In this document: positions 8,114 to 17,609 of the stretch, piece after piece
Position numbering within the stretch: position 1 is the stretch's first letter
Layout: every line of letters starts with the position of its first letter
DNA from: Enteropsectra breve
Lineage: Eukaryota > Microsporidia
Assembly (NCBI GenBank): GCA_024243835.1
Contig: JALPMN010000607.1
Coordinates: forward strand, 1-31,581
DNA length: 31,581 nucleotides
Direction of reading: 5' to 3'
Notes under the pieces: generated by a model
Databases searched by the model: none
Told to the model about the DNA's origin: nothing
Seen by the model: only the letters and a program-made list of their open reading frames with translations
Made by a program: the position numbers and the translations under genes

Positions 8114-10783
8114 CTAAATACGCTGGTATTGCATGAAGTTCGGAGAGAAATCTTTAAGGATTTCAATCGTGCGTTTGTCCACGTAAATATTATTCTCTTT
8201 GAAAAACTCAAAATCCCCTTTATGTTTCTCTTTAAGACATTTTAAAAGTTTGGTTCCTTGATAGAACAAAGTACCCAAAATATCATAGTAATATAACTGG
8301 CCTGGCAAGACTCTGAGGGTCTTCATAATTATTTCGCCAGTGAAATACGAATTCCAGTGGCCTTCAGCATCTTTAAATTTAGAGGCTGCATCAAGAAGCC
8401 AAGTTTTGGTATTGGAAAAGTCTTTGATCCAATCTTCGCGAAGCGGATGGTTTCCTCCCCTGTTAGCAAGATAAGTTGCCATCGTGTCGTTTAAAAAGTA
8501 ACGCTGTTCCTTCGATATAGACAGCATAAAGGCCATCACATTTTCCTCCGGACTCTCGCTCTGCATTATTTTTTTAAACATGTTGTAAATGAATTTCTTT
8601 TCCTTTACTTGATGAATTTTTGCAAGCTTCAACATTCTAGAAGAAAAATAGCAACGCAGATTCTCATCATTAGGCAAAAGATCAAAGAGATTGTCAAAAA
8701 GAACACAGAGAGCGGGATTAACTGTATCGCACTCACACAGATAGTTGAATATTTCTTCATAGTTATCTCTGAACTTTAGCGGCTGGAGAATTTTATTTCT
8801 TTCCTCGGCGGTTAACGAATCCAATGTTAAATTATCCTGCAGAGCAAACGTCAGCTTTTGCACATCATCGTAGCGCTTTTCGGCAATTAAAGCCTTGAAG
8901 CCAATATCCAACTTAGAACTAGGGATTTCTCGAAGTATTTTAAACGATCTACTGTACATTTTGGGATCCTTGAAAACTTGGTAATCAGTCACAAAGCTTG
9001 CATCAAGGCCAGTTGCAAATTTGCTATGCTTATGAATGCTTCTCACTAAGTACATTATACTTTCATCACTCTGTTCTTGAACTGCTTTGTCAAAGCATAT
9101 TTTAATATGTGGACTGTCGTAAATGTGTCTGAGAAGCAGACCCTTTAGGTCCATGTCAAGTTTATTAACTGAGTCTTCTGCATCCAAACAAGAGCTTACA
9201 CAATTGAGGTAGTCCTTTACAACAGGAATTTTGTGGGCAGTATGGCTATATTTTTCTACTTTATTGTGCTTTTCAGAGAAGAGTTTAGAAGAGCAAAGTA
9301 AATCAAATCTACTTAGCAATACTTTTTCAGATTTAAAACGGTCGTCTTTAAAATACTTTTCCAGCCATGCATATGTGATTTTTTTTGAATTTTGTTGGCT
9401 TTCTTTTTTTACAATCTTAGTAAAAATCCTTGGACAATCGAAGAGGTTCAGTTTATCTCCAAAAAGCTTAATATATTCATACAATGCAAAGTCATAGAAA
9501 AACCAAGGATAGCCGTTGGAAGAAATGATCATATCTGCAATATTCTTGACCAGGAGTGGTTCATAGATCTTCTCAGAGAGCAGGTCAGAAATGAATTTCT
9601 TAAGTGGTTTGCTACCCTGGACATCATAGCCTTTGTATGTCATTGCCGGTGAGAGGCCAACAATGTGCTTAGCCACGCCCTCGATAAAAGTGTAGTGATT
9701 GTTTGCTCCGAAACTTTCCATTCGTTCAACAAAGAAGAACGTGCAGGTTAATGGGAAATCATTGCCATCTTCTAAAAACCATTTCTTGGTCTTAATATTT
9801 TTAAGAAGAATTTTAACAATTCTCTCCATATCGATGTCTTTTGTTTCAGTGAATTTATGGTGACCTACATATTTCAGATATTGTGCTAACGGGGTAAATG
9901 CAAAATGCTCAAATATTGCATAAATATTCTCCGAATTAAGTTTAGAATCAAAAAATGCGGTAAAAAGTGAGCACTCAGCAGCCGTACTCCATTTAGGTGG
10001 ATCGGTCTCAATTATTTTCAAGGCCCTACCGATAAAGACAAAATTTTCTTCCAGACTCTTTTCAGTAGAAAAGTAGAACATAAACAAACTATAGTAGAAG
10101 TATGGACTATGAGTATAATTCCAACCGTCATGCTTGAAAACTTTCGGTAGTGTTTCATATATTTCTTTGCTTGGATTTGCCAGTGGAAGTTTTTTAAGAA
10201 GAAGAACGTCTGCAATAACATCCTTAAGAACCTGTTCTTTTTTATTTTCTTTATCACATATCTTATTGTAGACTTGTTCATATCTCGTGAAAGAAATGTT
10301 CTCACTATACAGCATTCTAAAAAGTGCAGGAAGATTAGTTAACTTGCAGATTTCATCGAGCACTTCAACTCCATCAACACCATTACCTTCTAAGAGGCTT
10401 AGAAGAATATCAGCAAGCTGCCTATCTAAAGCAGAGGAACAGAAAGGGCACTCTAAAATTAGGATGCGTTTGAGTTCCGCAACACTTGGGGTATATATTT
10501 CCATATTACGTATCTGTACCTTTATCTCTGCAATCTTTACAACAACAACACATCCTTCGTGCAATATGATACCACATTTTGTATTAGTACAAGACAAAAT
10601 GCCATAGTCGTGCTTATCCCCAATTGTGCAAGCCAACTTCACTTGATCTTTCATTTGGCAGCAATTTTCAGGATTGAAATACTCATGCTCCAGAGTTCGT
10701 TCAACAATACAAGGTGTCTCTTCTGCGCCACTAAAGGCTCTTATGGAAGTTAATATGCTTGAGACACATGACAAACCTCGCAT
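8114..10783 (-). CDS. Putative secreted RING-like protein, 889 aa
   Basis: The N-terminus MRGLSCVSSILTSIRAFSGA is a plausible though weak signal peptide. A cysteine-rich domain follows: C41, C42, C52, C65, C70, H75, C78, then C112-x2-C115 (ECPFC). The spacing C65-x4-C70-x4-H75-x2-C78 and the closing CPFC resemble a RING finger, but the first zinc-binding pair is irregular. The remaining 770 residues look helical and match no family I know. A motif PWFFYDF at 426-432 and a C-terminal pattern W-x9-W-x14-WN-x-Y recur in the divergently transcribed gene at 11746, so the two are paralogues. RING domains usually act as E3 ubiquitin ligases; a secreted ligase acting on host proteins is an attractive but unproven reading. 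The start has no CCC motif (GCAGTC precedes the ATG). Confidence 0.87.
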   Translation of the reverse strand: MRGLSCVSSILTSIRAFSGAEETPCIVERTLEHEYFNPENCCQMKDQVKLACTIGDKHDYGILSCTNTKCGIILHEGCVVVVKIAEIKVQIRNMEIYTPSVAELKRILILECPFCSSALDRQLADILLSLLEGNGVDGVEVLDEICKLTNLPALFRMLYSENISFTRYEQVYNKICDKENKKEQVLKDVIADVLLLKKLPLANPSKEIYETLPKVFKHDGWNYTHSPYFYYSLFMFYFSTEKSLEENFVFIGRALKIIETDPPKWSTAAECSLFTAFFDSKLNSENIYAIFEHFAFTPLAQYLKYVGHHKFTETKDIDMERIVKILLKNIKTKKWFLEDGNDFPLTCTFFFVERMESFGANNHYTFIEGVAKHIVGLSPAMTYKGYDVQGSKPLKKFISDLLSEKIYEPLLVKNIADMIISSNGYPWFFYDFALYEYIKLFGDKLNLFDCPRIFTKIVKKESQQNSKKITYAWLEKYFKDDRFKSEKVLLSRFDLLCSSKLFSEKHNKVEKYSHTAHKIPVVKDYLNCVSSCLDAEDSVNKLDMDLKGLLLRHIYDSPHIKICFDKAVQEQSDESIMYLVRSIHKHSKFATGLDASFVTDYQVFKDPKMYSRSFKILREIPSSKLDIGFKALIAEKRYDDVQKLTFALQDNLTLDSLTAEERNKILQPLKFRDNYEEIFNYLCECDTVNPALCVLFDNLFDLLPNDENLRCYFSSRMLKLAKIHQVKEKKFIYNMFKKIMQSESPEENVMAFMLSISKEQRYFLNDTMATYLANRGGNHPLREDWIKDFSNTKTWLLDAASKFKDAEGHWNSYFTGEIIMKTLRVLPGQLYYYDILGTLFYQGTKLLKCLKEKHKGDFEFFKENNIYVDKRTIEILKDFSPNFMQYQRI

Positions 10784-11745
10784 GACTGCTGCAATTTTTT
10801 TAAATTTATTGGTTTAATTAAAAATTCATTACAAATGAGTATTATCAAAAGGCAATGCTTCACTCATGCCTTCTTTGTACTATTGTATTAAGGAGAGAGC
10901 TTAAAAACAATGTGAAAACTTATTTGTTAATATGAATTATTGTGCGTTAGAAAGGATTTGAAAGAACTAATTTGATATATTAAAATAGTGATATTTAATC
11001 AAAATTCATTTGATAATATGAATTAATAATTCAAAGATTGTGCACATTCTATGGATAACTGCTTTCTGCATGATAACGCAGCAGTAAGTTAAACAGATTC
11101 AAATATTTTTTAAATCGTTTCTTGTTGATGCAAAATGATGAAATATATTTTTTAAGTAAAGGTTTTAATAAAAATGCCGTTCAGTGCTATAAAAGCCTGC
11201 GTTATTTCCATTTATTTGGAGTTTAAACTTAAGATCAATAGCAATATTTTGACAGAGAACCAATGTTTAATAATCGAACAATAAAAATCAAAAGTTTGTT
11301 GAAAGAATCATATAAATGTTTATAATTCTAATGAAGGAATCACCGCAATAAATGCTGTTAAATAGTTTACTTATATTTGAAATTGCAAGTACTTTCAAAC
11401 TTAACTGTGTGACATTCTACATAAACTATGAAGCCGCTGGTCCATTCATTGCCATCATCATATATTAAAGATCTGTGTCGAAAAAATCAATGATTGAAAG
11501 GAAGAGTAGTTGTGTATGAACAGCTTCTTTAAGCATAATGTGCTCTTTTTATAAAATGACCAATAAAATAGTTGTAACAAGTGTAAATCATGGTAAGGAT
11601 ATTTAATTAAATACATTTGCTTATACAGTAATAGCGAAGCCAACTAGGATAACTAGATGTTTAAAAATCATTAATAGTTTGATATTGTTGTAATTCTCAT
11701 TGTTCGGCTCCAAAATTTTACAATTTGGCCGTTTTAACCGTTATT
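10784..11745. other. Divergent intergenic region, 962 bp
   Basis: A very AT-rich stretch between two head-to-head RING-like genes, so it must hold both promoters. The 61-codon minus-strand frame at 11458-11643 has no start motif and looks like chance. GGCC at 11727-11730 may be the start-proximal signal of the right-hand gene. Confidence 0.6.
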
Positions 11746-14301
11746 ATGAAAATTTTTGCAATGCTTCTGCTATGCACTGCAACAGAAACGTTTTATAGTA
11801 TTGCTACTATCACTGAAATAGCTGCTAGAAATAAGCCTAAAACCCCTAATGAAGATCTTATTGATACTCCTGCTGAAACTCCTAAAGCAACTTCTAAAGC
11901 AACTTTAGAATGCTGCATATGCCATGAAGATTGCGTGAATCAAAGCCTAGCAAGAGCAAAGGACGAGGAGAGTGTCTTCTTAACGGACATTCTTTCCTGC
12001 AAGAATCCTAAGAACCAGCATTTCTACCATAAATACTGTATCATCACATGGATTGTCAAACAAAACGAAAATTTGAATCTTCTAAAGTGCCCCAATTGCC
12101 AATGGGAAACACCCATAAACATCAGCTCACTTGTTAACGAGGAGATTATTCTGATGATGGCCGGGAATGCTAGCTTTTATCTAGAGTTTTTAAATTTGGT
12201 ATACGAGCTTTTAGACAGCAACATTCTTATTTTTCTCATCTGTGAAGACAACACCGAAAATCAAGATTTTTTAAAAACTAGCAGAGAGAAGCTTCAGGGC
12301 TTAAAGAACAGTTCATATAAAATAAATTGTTTGCTAGAGAAAATAAAGCATTCCGAAAGTAACTATAAAGATGAGGCAAAGAAGGATTTTGAGCATGTCT
12401 ATTATATCCTAAACAATCCCATCTACACAATGGAAGATCTGCTAAACGAGGTTGAGAAAAATGTGGCTAACTCACCCAAACACGAAGAGATAATTGCATT
12501 TCTGCTTCTGAATTTTTTCTCGAGAAATAACCCCGACGATTTTATTCCCAAATTGAATGCATATGCAGCCACAAGCCCCCATTATTGGAAAATAATAAAG
12601 ATTGTTCTTGACAAGTTTAAAAGTATCTGTCTGGATCAGAAAAAGATGGAAGGCAGTTTTTATTCAATTTTGTGCTCAGAACAGTATCTGCTATTAGAGC
12701 ATTTCGACAACAATGAACAGTCCAAACGCCTGCTAAGGGATATTCCTCTTCTTGATTTACTTGAGAAGAAGATCTCATCGCTGGATAAATGGGTTGTGAA
12801 TGAACAAAAGTGCTTGGCATTCTCAAAAAGCCTTAACTTTTGCGCGAAACATGTAGAATCTGCGAAACTAGTATCTTTTTTGTTGCGTATGATTAACAAG
12901 TGTTTCAGCGCCAACGTGCAGAACCTTAAAAACCAGTATGTTCCAAAAAAAGAATTTATGATCGATCATATTGTTGATTTTTACTGCTACAACCAACAAA
13001 ATAATACGCTAGAGGAATGCCCCTGGTTCGTGTATGACTTCATCTGCGCAAAAATTCTCGAAGAGGCTCCAGGTTTAAAGAGCCATTTCTCTAATATTTT
13101 TGAGTTTGCTGTTTCATCCGAAGCTATAAATAAAAAGGCTGAATTAAAAGAGTATTATTTCATGAATGTACTGCTTGGAAGTGGTTACATGGATGGTTCT
13201 TTGAGCACACAACTATTGAATACTTCAATTGCTAATAACGATCATGAAAATATAAGCATGCAACTACGCCACTGTTCTCACAGGTATGACACAGTTGAAC
13301 TTTTTGAAATCGTCTATAATCACATGCCAAAAATGTCTGCTATAGAAATTTTTACTAGACTAGTATCACATGAGGAACTTTTAAACTTTGAAAATTATCT
13401 GTATCTAGACAAATTTAATAAGATGATCTATGGCAAAAGCATACCCGATGAACAAAAGTACAGCAAAATAGGACTGTGGAAATTTATTTGTGAAAAACAA
13501 GTGGACGATTATTGCCGGCAGTGCATACTAGCGGGAGAATATAGGAAAATTGCAACTCTGATACTCGGATGCAGCAACTTTGATGTGATTAGAATGGTGA
13601 AGGAAGACGCGGTTGAAGAAATAATAGCATCTTCAGATTTTTTCGCACATTTATCTCGCCTGAATTACTTCTTTGTGCTAAATGATCGTTCATCGCTTTT
13701 CGTGCGCCATAATTTCATAAAAATTTTCGAAATGGGATATAAAAAATACGGGGGTATTAGTACTGCCCGTGTTCAGTTGTTTCTCAAAAATCTTTACATA
13801 ATTGGATTTAACTGCAGTGATAGCTTCAAAGAATACGAACACATATTCAAATATTTATCGCAAAAGGATGATGCATTTTATCTGTTAAACACTGGAAGGA
13901 ACTGTTTCTCCAAACGATTCAATCTCAAGATGGCCGTTTATATGACAAACTTAATAAAACAGTCTCATACATTTTTTGTAAGAAAACACACTAAACTTAA
14001 TAGGTATAAAGAAGCATTTGACACATATACTAGTGCTATCAACGGCATCTCAAACGGTAGTTGTGAGAGTTGGGAATTCAAGTGTGCAGTTAACTGGTGT
14101 GAAATCATGGATAAGCAAGATGAATACAGTAAAGTTTGGAACCCATACATGGAAATGGAAACGGGTGGAACGTACATGATTGAAAAGATGTCAAATGGTT
14201 GTTCTTCATTCAGCTCATTTACAAGCAAATTGGTAGCCTTTATTCCTAGGCAGGTGGTGAATCGAATGAAGGAAAAGCTAAGAAGCAAATGCCAGAAGTA
14301 A
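11746..14301 (+). CDS. Putative secreted RING-H2 protein, 851 aa
   Basis: The start MKIFAMLLLCTATETFYSIA is a good signal peptide. A Thr/Pro/Lys-rich linker (29-53) leads into a clear RING finger: C56-x2-C59, C85, H92, H95, C98, C115-x2-C118, with the typical HKYCIITW and KCPNC. The rest (130-851) is probably helical with no recognised domain. PWFVYDF sits at 426-432, the same residue numbers as PWFFYDF in the 8114-10783 protein, and W-x7-W-x13-WN-x-Y occurs near the C-terminus, so the genes are diverged duplicates. The frame is open upstream to a TTG at 11725, but the first ATG is 11746. TTGGCC lies 16 nt before it. A role as a secreted ubiquitin ligase is inferred from the RING type alone. 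Confidence 0.88.
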   Translation: MKIFAMLLLCTATETFYSIATITEIAARNKPKTPNEDLIDTPAETPKATSKATLECCICHEDCVNQSLARAKDEESVFLTDILSCKNPKNQHFYHKYCIITWIVKQNENLNLLKCPNCQWETPINISSLVNEEIILMMAGNASFYLEFLNLVYELLDSNILIFLICEDNTENQDFLKTSREKLQGLKNSSYKINCLLEKIKHSESNYKDEAKKDFEHVYYILNNPIYTMEDLLNEVEKNVANSPKHEEIIAFLLLNFFSRNNPDDFIPKLNAYAATSPHYWKIIKIVLDKFKSICLDQKKMEGSFYSILCSEQYLLLEHFDNNEQSKRLLRDIPLLDLLEKKISSLDKWVVNEQKCLAFSKSLNFCAKHVESAKLVSFLLRMINKCFSANVQNLKNQYVPKKEFMIDHIVDFYCYNQQNNTLEECPWFVYDFICAKILEEAPGLKSHFSNIFEFAVSSEAINKKAELKEYYFMNVLLGSGYMDGSLSTQLLNTSIANNDHENISMQLRHCSHRYDTVELFEIVYNHMPKMSAIEIFTRLVSHEELLNFENYLYLDKFNKMIYGKSIPDEQKYSKIGLWKFICEKQVDDYCRQCILAGEYRKIATLILGCSNFDVIRMVKEDAVEEIIASSDFFAHLSRLNYFFVLNDRSSLFVRHNFIKIFEMGYKKYGGISTARVQLFLKNLYIIGFNCSDSFKEYEHIFKYLSQKDDAFYLLNTGRNCFSKRFNLKMAVYMTNLIKQSHTFFVRKHTKLNRYKEAFDTYTSAINGISNGSCESWEFKCAVNWCEIMDKQDEYSKVWNPYMEMETGGTYMIEKMSNGCSSFSSFTSKLVAFIPRQVVNRMKEKLRSKCQK

Positions 14302-14885
14302 ATGCAGCTATAAATATCTTTAAAACAATAAACAGCTCCTATCAATTTTCAGTATTGTAATTCCCCTTCATGCAGCAAGCTAAGAAAATGTTTTTTTAAA
14401 TGTAGAATGAAAAATAATTCTGTTTAAACTTTTTGAGAATTTAGTATTGTTAGCTATACACTGATTTTATACTGGAGTTAGATAAAAATAGTCATTTAAT
14501 CAAAGCGCCTTAAAATTGAAAGATTATAATTTCGCATTGAGTATAAGCAAAAAGATCACAGGAATCTAAGCTAGGTTGCTTTTAAGCTAAATATTGCTTG
14601 ATGAAACACTTTTCAAGAAACAGACAAAAAACCAAACCATTTTAAACCGCCTTTATTCAAAATAGCTTTAAGTCACACTCGATCATTTCACTGTGTAAAA
14701 AAAATATTTTTGCATTTACAGCACATCGCGTAGCAAGTACAGGTTTCTTAAAGTCAGAGTCATATATATAATTTATGCCGATGGAATGTCTCTTTGCGAG
14801 CCAAAGATAAAACAATTTTTCTAATGATGTCATCAAATAGACTAACAAATTTTGTAAAAATTTTACTAAAAATAGCAGACCATAA
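14302..14885. other. Intergenic, 584 bp
   Basis: AT-rich. A 63-codon minus-strand frame (14657-14848) is present but has no start motif and no recognisable feature, so it is not called. No RNA gene was seen. Confidence 0.55.
14327..14332 (+). terminator. Poly(A) signal AATAAA
   Basis: AATAAA lies 26 nt after the stop codon of the RING-H2 gene. Confidence 0.45.
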
Positions 14886-15107
14886 ATGGCGTTATCAAGA
14901 GGATATTATGCTTTAAGTGTGCTGGCATTTTTTTTATTGCTGGCATCAATAAGATACACATTTGCTCAGCATCATAGATCGCATCGAATTGGGCATAATG
15001 TAACACCATGCAGACAGTATGATGAAGGTGACTGTCTTGATCAAGCCGTGTGCGATCTGGCAAGAGAAGCATGCGAGAATCTCAAAAAACTGCTCACGAA
15101 GGAGTAA
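14886..15107 (+). CDS. Small secreted four-cysteine protein, 73 aa
   Basis: Residues 1-28 (basic start, then SVLAFFLLLASI and TFAQ) form a strong signal peptide. The mature part would be about 45 residues. It is His/Arg-rich at first and then holds four cysteines in the pattern C42-x7-C50-x5-C56-x6-C63, enough for two disulfides, and one NVT glycosylation sequon at 38-40. The end is a short charged helix (LAREACENLKKLL). GACC lies 5 nt before the ATG and AATAAA begins 14 nt after the stop, so the gene has both expected flanking signals. Its place among large secreted families suggests a host-exposed or spore-surface protein. No homologue was recognised. Confidence 0.75.
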   Translation: MALSRGYYALSVLAFFLLLASIRYTFAQHHRSHRIGHNVTPCRQYDEGDCLDQAVCDLAREACENLKKLLTKE

Positions 15108-15768
15108 CAACAGGTTATACAATAAATGCTTTTTTATTGAAATATATCAATATCAAGCTTCCCTGTTCTTGAATATCCTTTTATGAGTATATAAATGAGG
15201 CTTTTTTATGCTATTCTTCCTCTTGCTGAGAATTTTATGTCTTTACAATAGATTTTTTTACAGTTTTATAGCCGTTAGATAAAGCATGAAGTATTATTTC
15301 TTCCCGATTATTGGAGAAGTCAATAAAAGGCATCTTTGAGTTTTGCTATAAAATAAGTTGAGGGAAATAAACATGGTGTTAGCTTAAAGCTAAAACAAAT
15401 AACTTACATCTAAATTAAGCAAAATTTCTCCTAATAGTGATTCATGGGAAAGTATTTCCAGAGCAAGCATGCAGGATATATGAAATGACAAACAAGGATA
15501 ATATCTATTTATGCATAACAGCAGCATTTTTAATGTGCAATTTGACCGGCCGTGCAATCAAAAAATTCTAATATGCTTTCTACACAAGTAAAACATGGCA
15601 TTATTTGCATTCTGGAAACAGTATATGAGTAACAGCATTAATTAAAGAATATCACCTCAACAAATGTCGTTCTAAATGGTCACGTAATTTTTTTACATAA
15701 TAATTTAATATCTTATATTGCTGCTTTATAACGATCGAAAAGCAAACTTTTGAAACTATTTCTAAGCC
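15108..15768. other. Convergent intergenic region, 661 bp
   Basis: AT-rich sequence between two convergent genes. A 19-codon frame at 15573-15632 follows an isolated CCGGCC at about 15546 but is too short to call. Nothing else was recognised. Confidence 0.55.
15121..15126 (+). terminator. Poly(A) signal AATAAA
   Basis: AATAAA 14 nt after the stop of the small secreted protein gene. Confidence 0.5.
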
Positions 15769-17262
15769 CTATACATTTACAAAGTATTCCGATATGATGT
15801 CTTTGGCCACACACAGTTTTTTATTGTTGAATCGCTTTATAAAATAGAAGGCATTATCTTTGCTGATGGAATTTTTTTCGATTAACGACATGATGAGAGC
15901 TTTTAAAAACGCCTTTTTCTTAAACTGCAGCTTGCAAGAGGCTTCAATTATATCAGGTGTGAAGAACGCAAAGGGTATGGCTTGGGAAAGCAGCTCAAGT
16001 TTGTAGGCAGAGCACTGGTGCAGCACAGAAAACCACAGCTCAGTGATCTCTTCATTATCAAAGGCAAGCAAATAGGTCTTGAATATTGAAATAAAATCTG
16101 CCTTGGCTTTGTCGCCGGCTTTTAGCTTTGCAAAGATCTCAAAAACTGTTTCTGGCTTTGTTCTGATCCTGGAGGATGTGCTTTCGAGCAGGTAGATAAA
16201 GGCATTCGTCTTGGCAACAGATGGGGTGCTGAATACCTTATAGGATACTTCATTCTTGGCAAGACTGCGCAGCAGTGAAATAATATCATCATCTTTGATA
16301 GCTGGGGAAGCATTCAGGCAGTTTATTAGAGGAATGGCGCAGTAGACTGACTTGGACTTTGTAAAATATTCCTTTGTTAATCCCATTACTTGGGTGTAGT
16401 CCAGCAGGCCATATTTTTTCTGTACGGCGTTGTGCAGCAGCTGGAATTTATCAAGGTTTTTTTCGTATTTATAGAGCAGCTCGTATATTATCTCAAAGTC
16501 CATGGGAACACCGCATTTCTGTGCACAGTGGCCAAAGAGGATTTTAAAATACCTCATTATAAAGACGTCAGAGTCGAAATCACTGAAGGTACTAACAGAA
16601 AGCTTTACCAACTGCAGGCCGTCCAAAATGTCAGGGCTTTTTAGTGCCCCCTTTAGATTAAAAATCAGCTGGAAAAAGCTATTTCTACTAGGCATTCTTA
16701 GATAGTGCTTATTTATCAAGTCCTGTTCGAGCTGTCTGTATGACAAAATCTTTGTGCAGTTGAGTATTGAGTTTTCCAGTATTTCAGCCATTTGTTCCTT
16801 TTCTGCCAGCGAGCTCTGCGTTATTTTGTCCCTGAGATTAATGTAAAAGTTCTCGTTATATTCGTCTTCATTTTCGATGTAAGAAAGTATAAAATCAGTA
16901 AAAGTACTCAGATTGAAATTCAAGTGGCTGAGCCTGGAATACACACTGATTGTATCGATACTTGTGCCGCTAATCCCCAGACCAATTTTTATCAACTCCA
17001 AATGTATCCATTCGTGTATTTGCTCGTATTCTATAGGACGGCAGCATTGGCAGTAAAACATGCCGTTGTGCAGCTCTTCAAAAATATTCTCAAAAGTATC
17101 GGTTAAAAAGCACCCTTTGCATTTGTAAGTTTTGAATGTAGAGTAGTCATTTTCATTCTGCTCAATGCCTCTTACACACTGTTCTCCAGCTTCATCTATA
17201 TTGGTAAAATCCGCGCTGCTTTTGATCAGTAAGGTAAATATCCAAACAAAAGGTTTTTTCAT
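15769..17262 (-). CDS. Putative secreted protein with degenerate zinc-finger N-terminus, 497 aa
   Basis: The frame is open to an ATG at 17322, but the ATG at 17262 is preferred: GGCCCT lies directly before it, and the protein then begins MKKPFVWIFTLLIKSSADF, a signal peptide. Residues 29-87 are rich in zinc-type ligands: C29, C48-x2-C51 (CKGC), H65, C71, C73, C74 (CQCC), H83 and H87. This resembles a broken or unusual RING. The long remainder (90-497) is predicted helical by eye and has no recognised domain. It may be a distant, shorter relative of the two RING-like neighbours, but I could not find the PWF-x-YDF motif, so that is only an inference from layout. Confidence 0.8.
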   Translation of the reverse strand: MKKPFVWIFTLLIKSSADFTNIDEAGEQCVRGIEQNENDYSTFKTYKCKGCFLTDTFENIFEELHNGMFYCQCCRPIEYEQIHEWIHLELIKIGLGISGTSIDTISVYSRLSHLNFNLSTFTDFILSYIENEDEYNENFYINLRDKITQSSLAEKEQMAEILENSILNCTKILSYRQLEQDLINKHYLRMPSRNSFFQLIFNLKGALKSPDILDGLQLVKLSVSTFSDFDSDVFIMRYFKILFGHCAQKCGVPMDFEIIYELLYKYEKNLDKFQLLHNAVQKKYGLLDYTQVMGLTKEYFTKSKSVYCAIPLINCLNASPAIKDDDIISLLRSLAKNEVSYKVFSTPSVAKTNAFIYLLESTSSRIRTKPETVFEIFAKLKAGDKAKADFISIFKTYLLAFDNEEITELWFSVLHQCSAYKLELLSQAIPFAFFTPDIIEASCKLQFKKKAFLKALIMSLIEKNSISKDNAFYFIKRFNNKKLCVAKDIISEYFVNV

Positions 17263-17268
17263 AGGGCC
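17263..17268 (-). promoter_or_regulatory. CCC-type start-proximal motif
   Basis: GGCCCT on the minus strand abuts the ATG at 17262 and decides that start over the in-frame ATG 60 nt upstream. Confidence 0.6.
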
Positions 17269-17608
17269 AAGCACCACTAAAATTGATATATCAAAAAGAG
17301 CTATAACCCAAGAGAAATTCAATGTTTGTTAAAGAATTTTTCATGTTGTGTGTTAACTTAGAGATATTTACAGAATATTAAAAGAATAGTAGCAGAATTT
17401 GCATGATGGCAATGAAACGCTGCCAAATCACATCCACGATGCTTAAACTCATTTCAAAATAAGATGCTTAGAATGTGCTGTATGTAAATAAACAAATATA
17501 GAATTTTTTTATTTATAATACATGAAAAATCGTATGTGAGTAACATTTTTCATAGCCGTTTGTCTTTAAAAACTATACAAAGAAACGGATATTAAATGAA
17601 CTTTTTAT
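17263..17608. other. Intergenic, 346 bp
   Basis: AT-rich leader of the zinc-finger-like gene and trailer of the homeobox gene. No feature was recognised apart from the motif at 17263-17268 and the poly(A) signals near 17604. Confidence 0.6.
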
Positions 17609-17609
17609 T
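17604..17609 (-). terminator. Poly(A) signal AATAAA overlapping the stop codon
   Basis: On the minus strand the homeobox gene ends AAATAAATAAA, so the TAA stop (17611-17609) shares bases with AATAAA copies at 17613-17608 and 17609-17604. Confidence 0.45.

Noticed and set aside
11700..11712. GTTCGGCTCC, resembling a tRNA B box
   Set aside because: No T-stem pairing and no cloverleaf could be drawn around it.
14657..14848. 63-codon minus-strand frame divergent from the small secreted gene
   Set aside because: No start motif, signal peptide or domain; it lies in AT-rich spacer.
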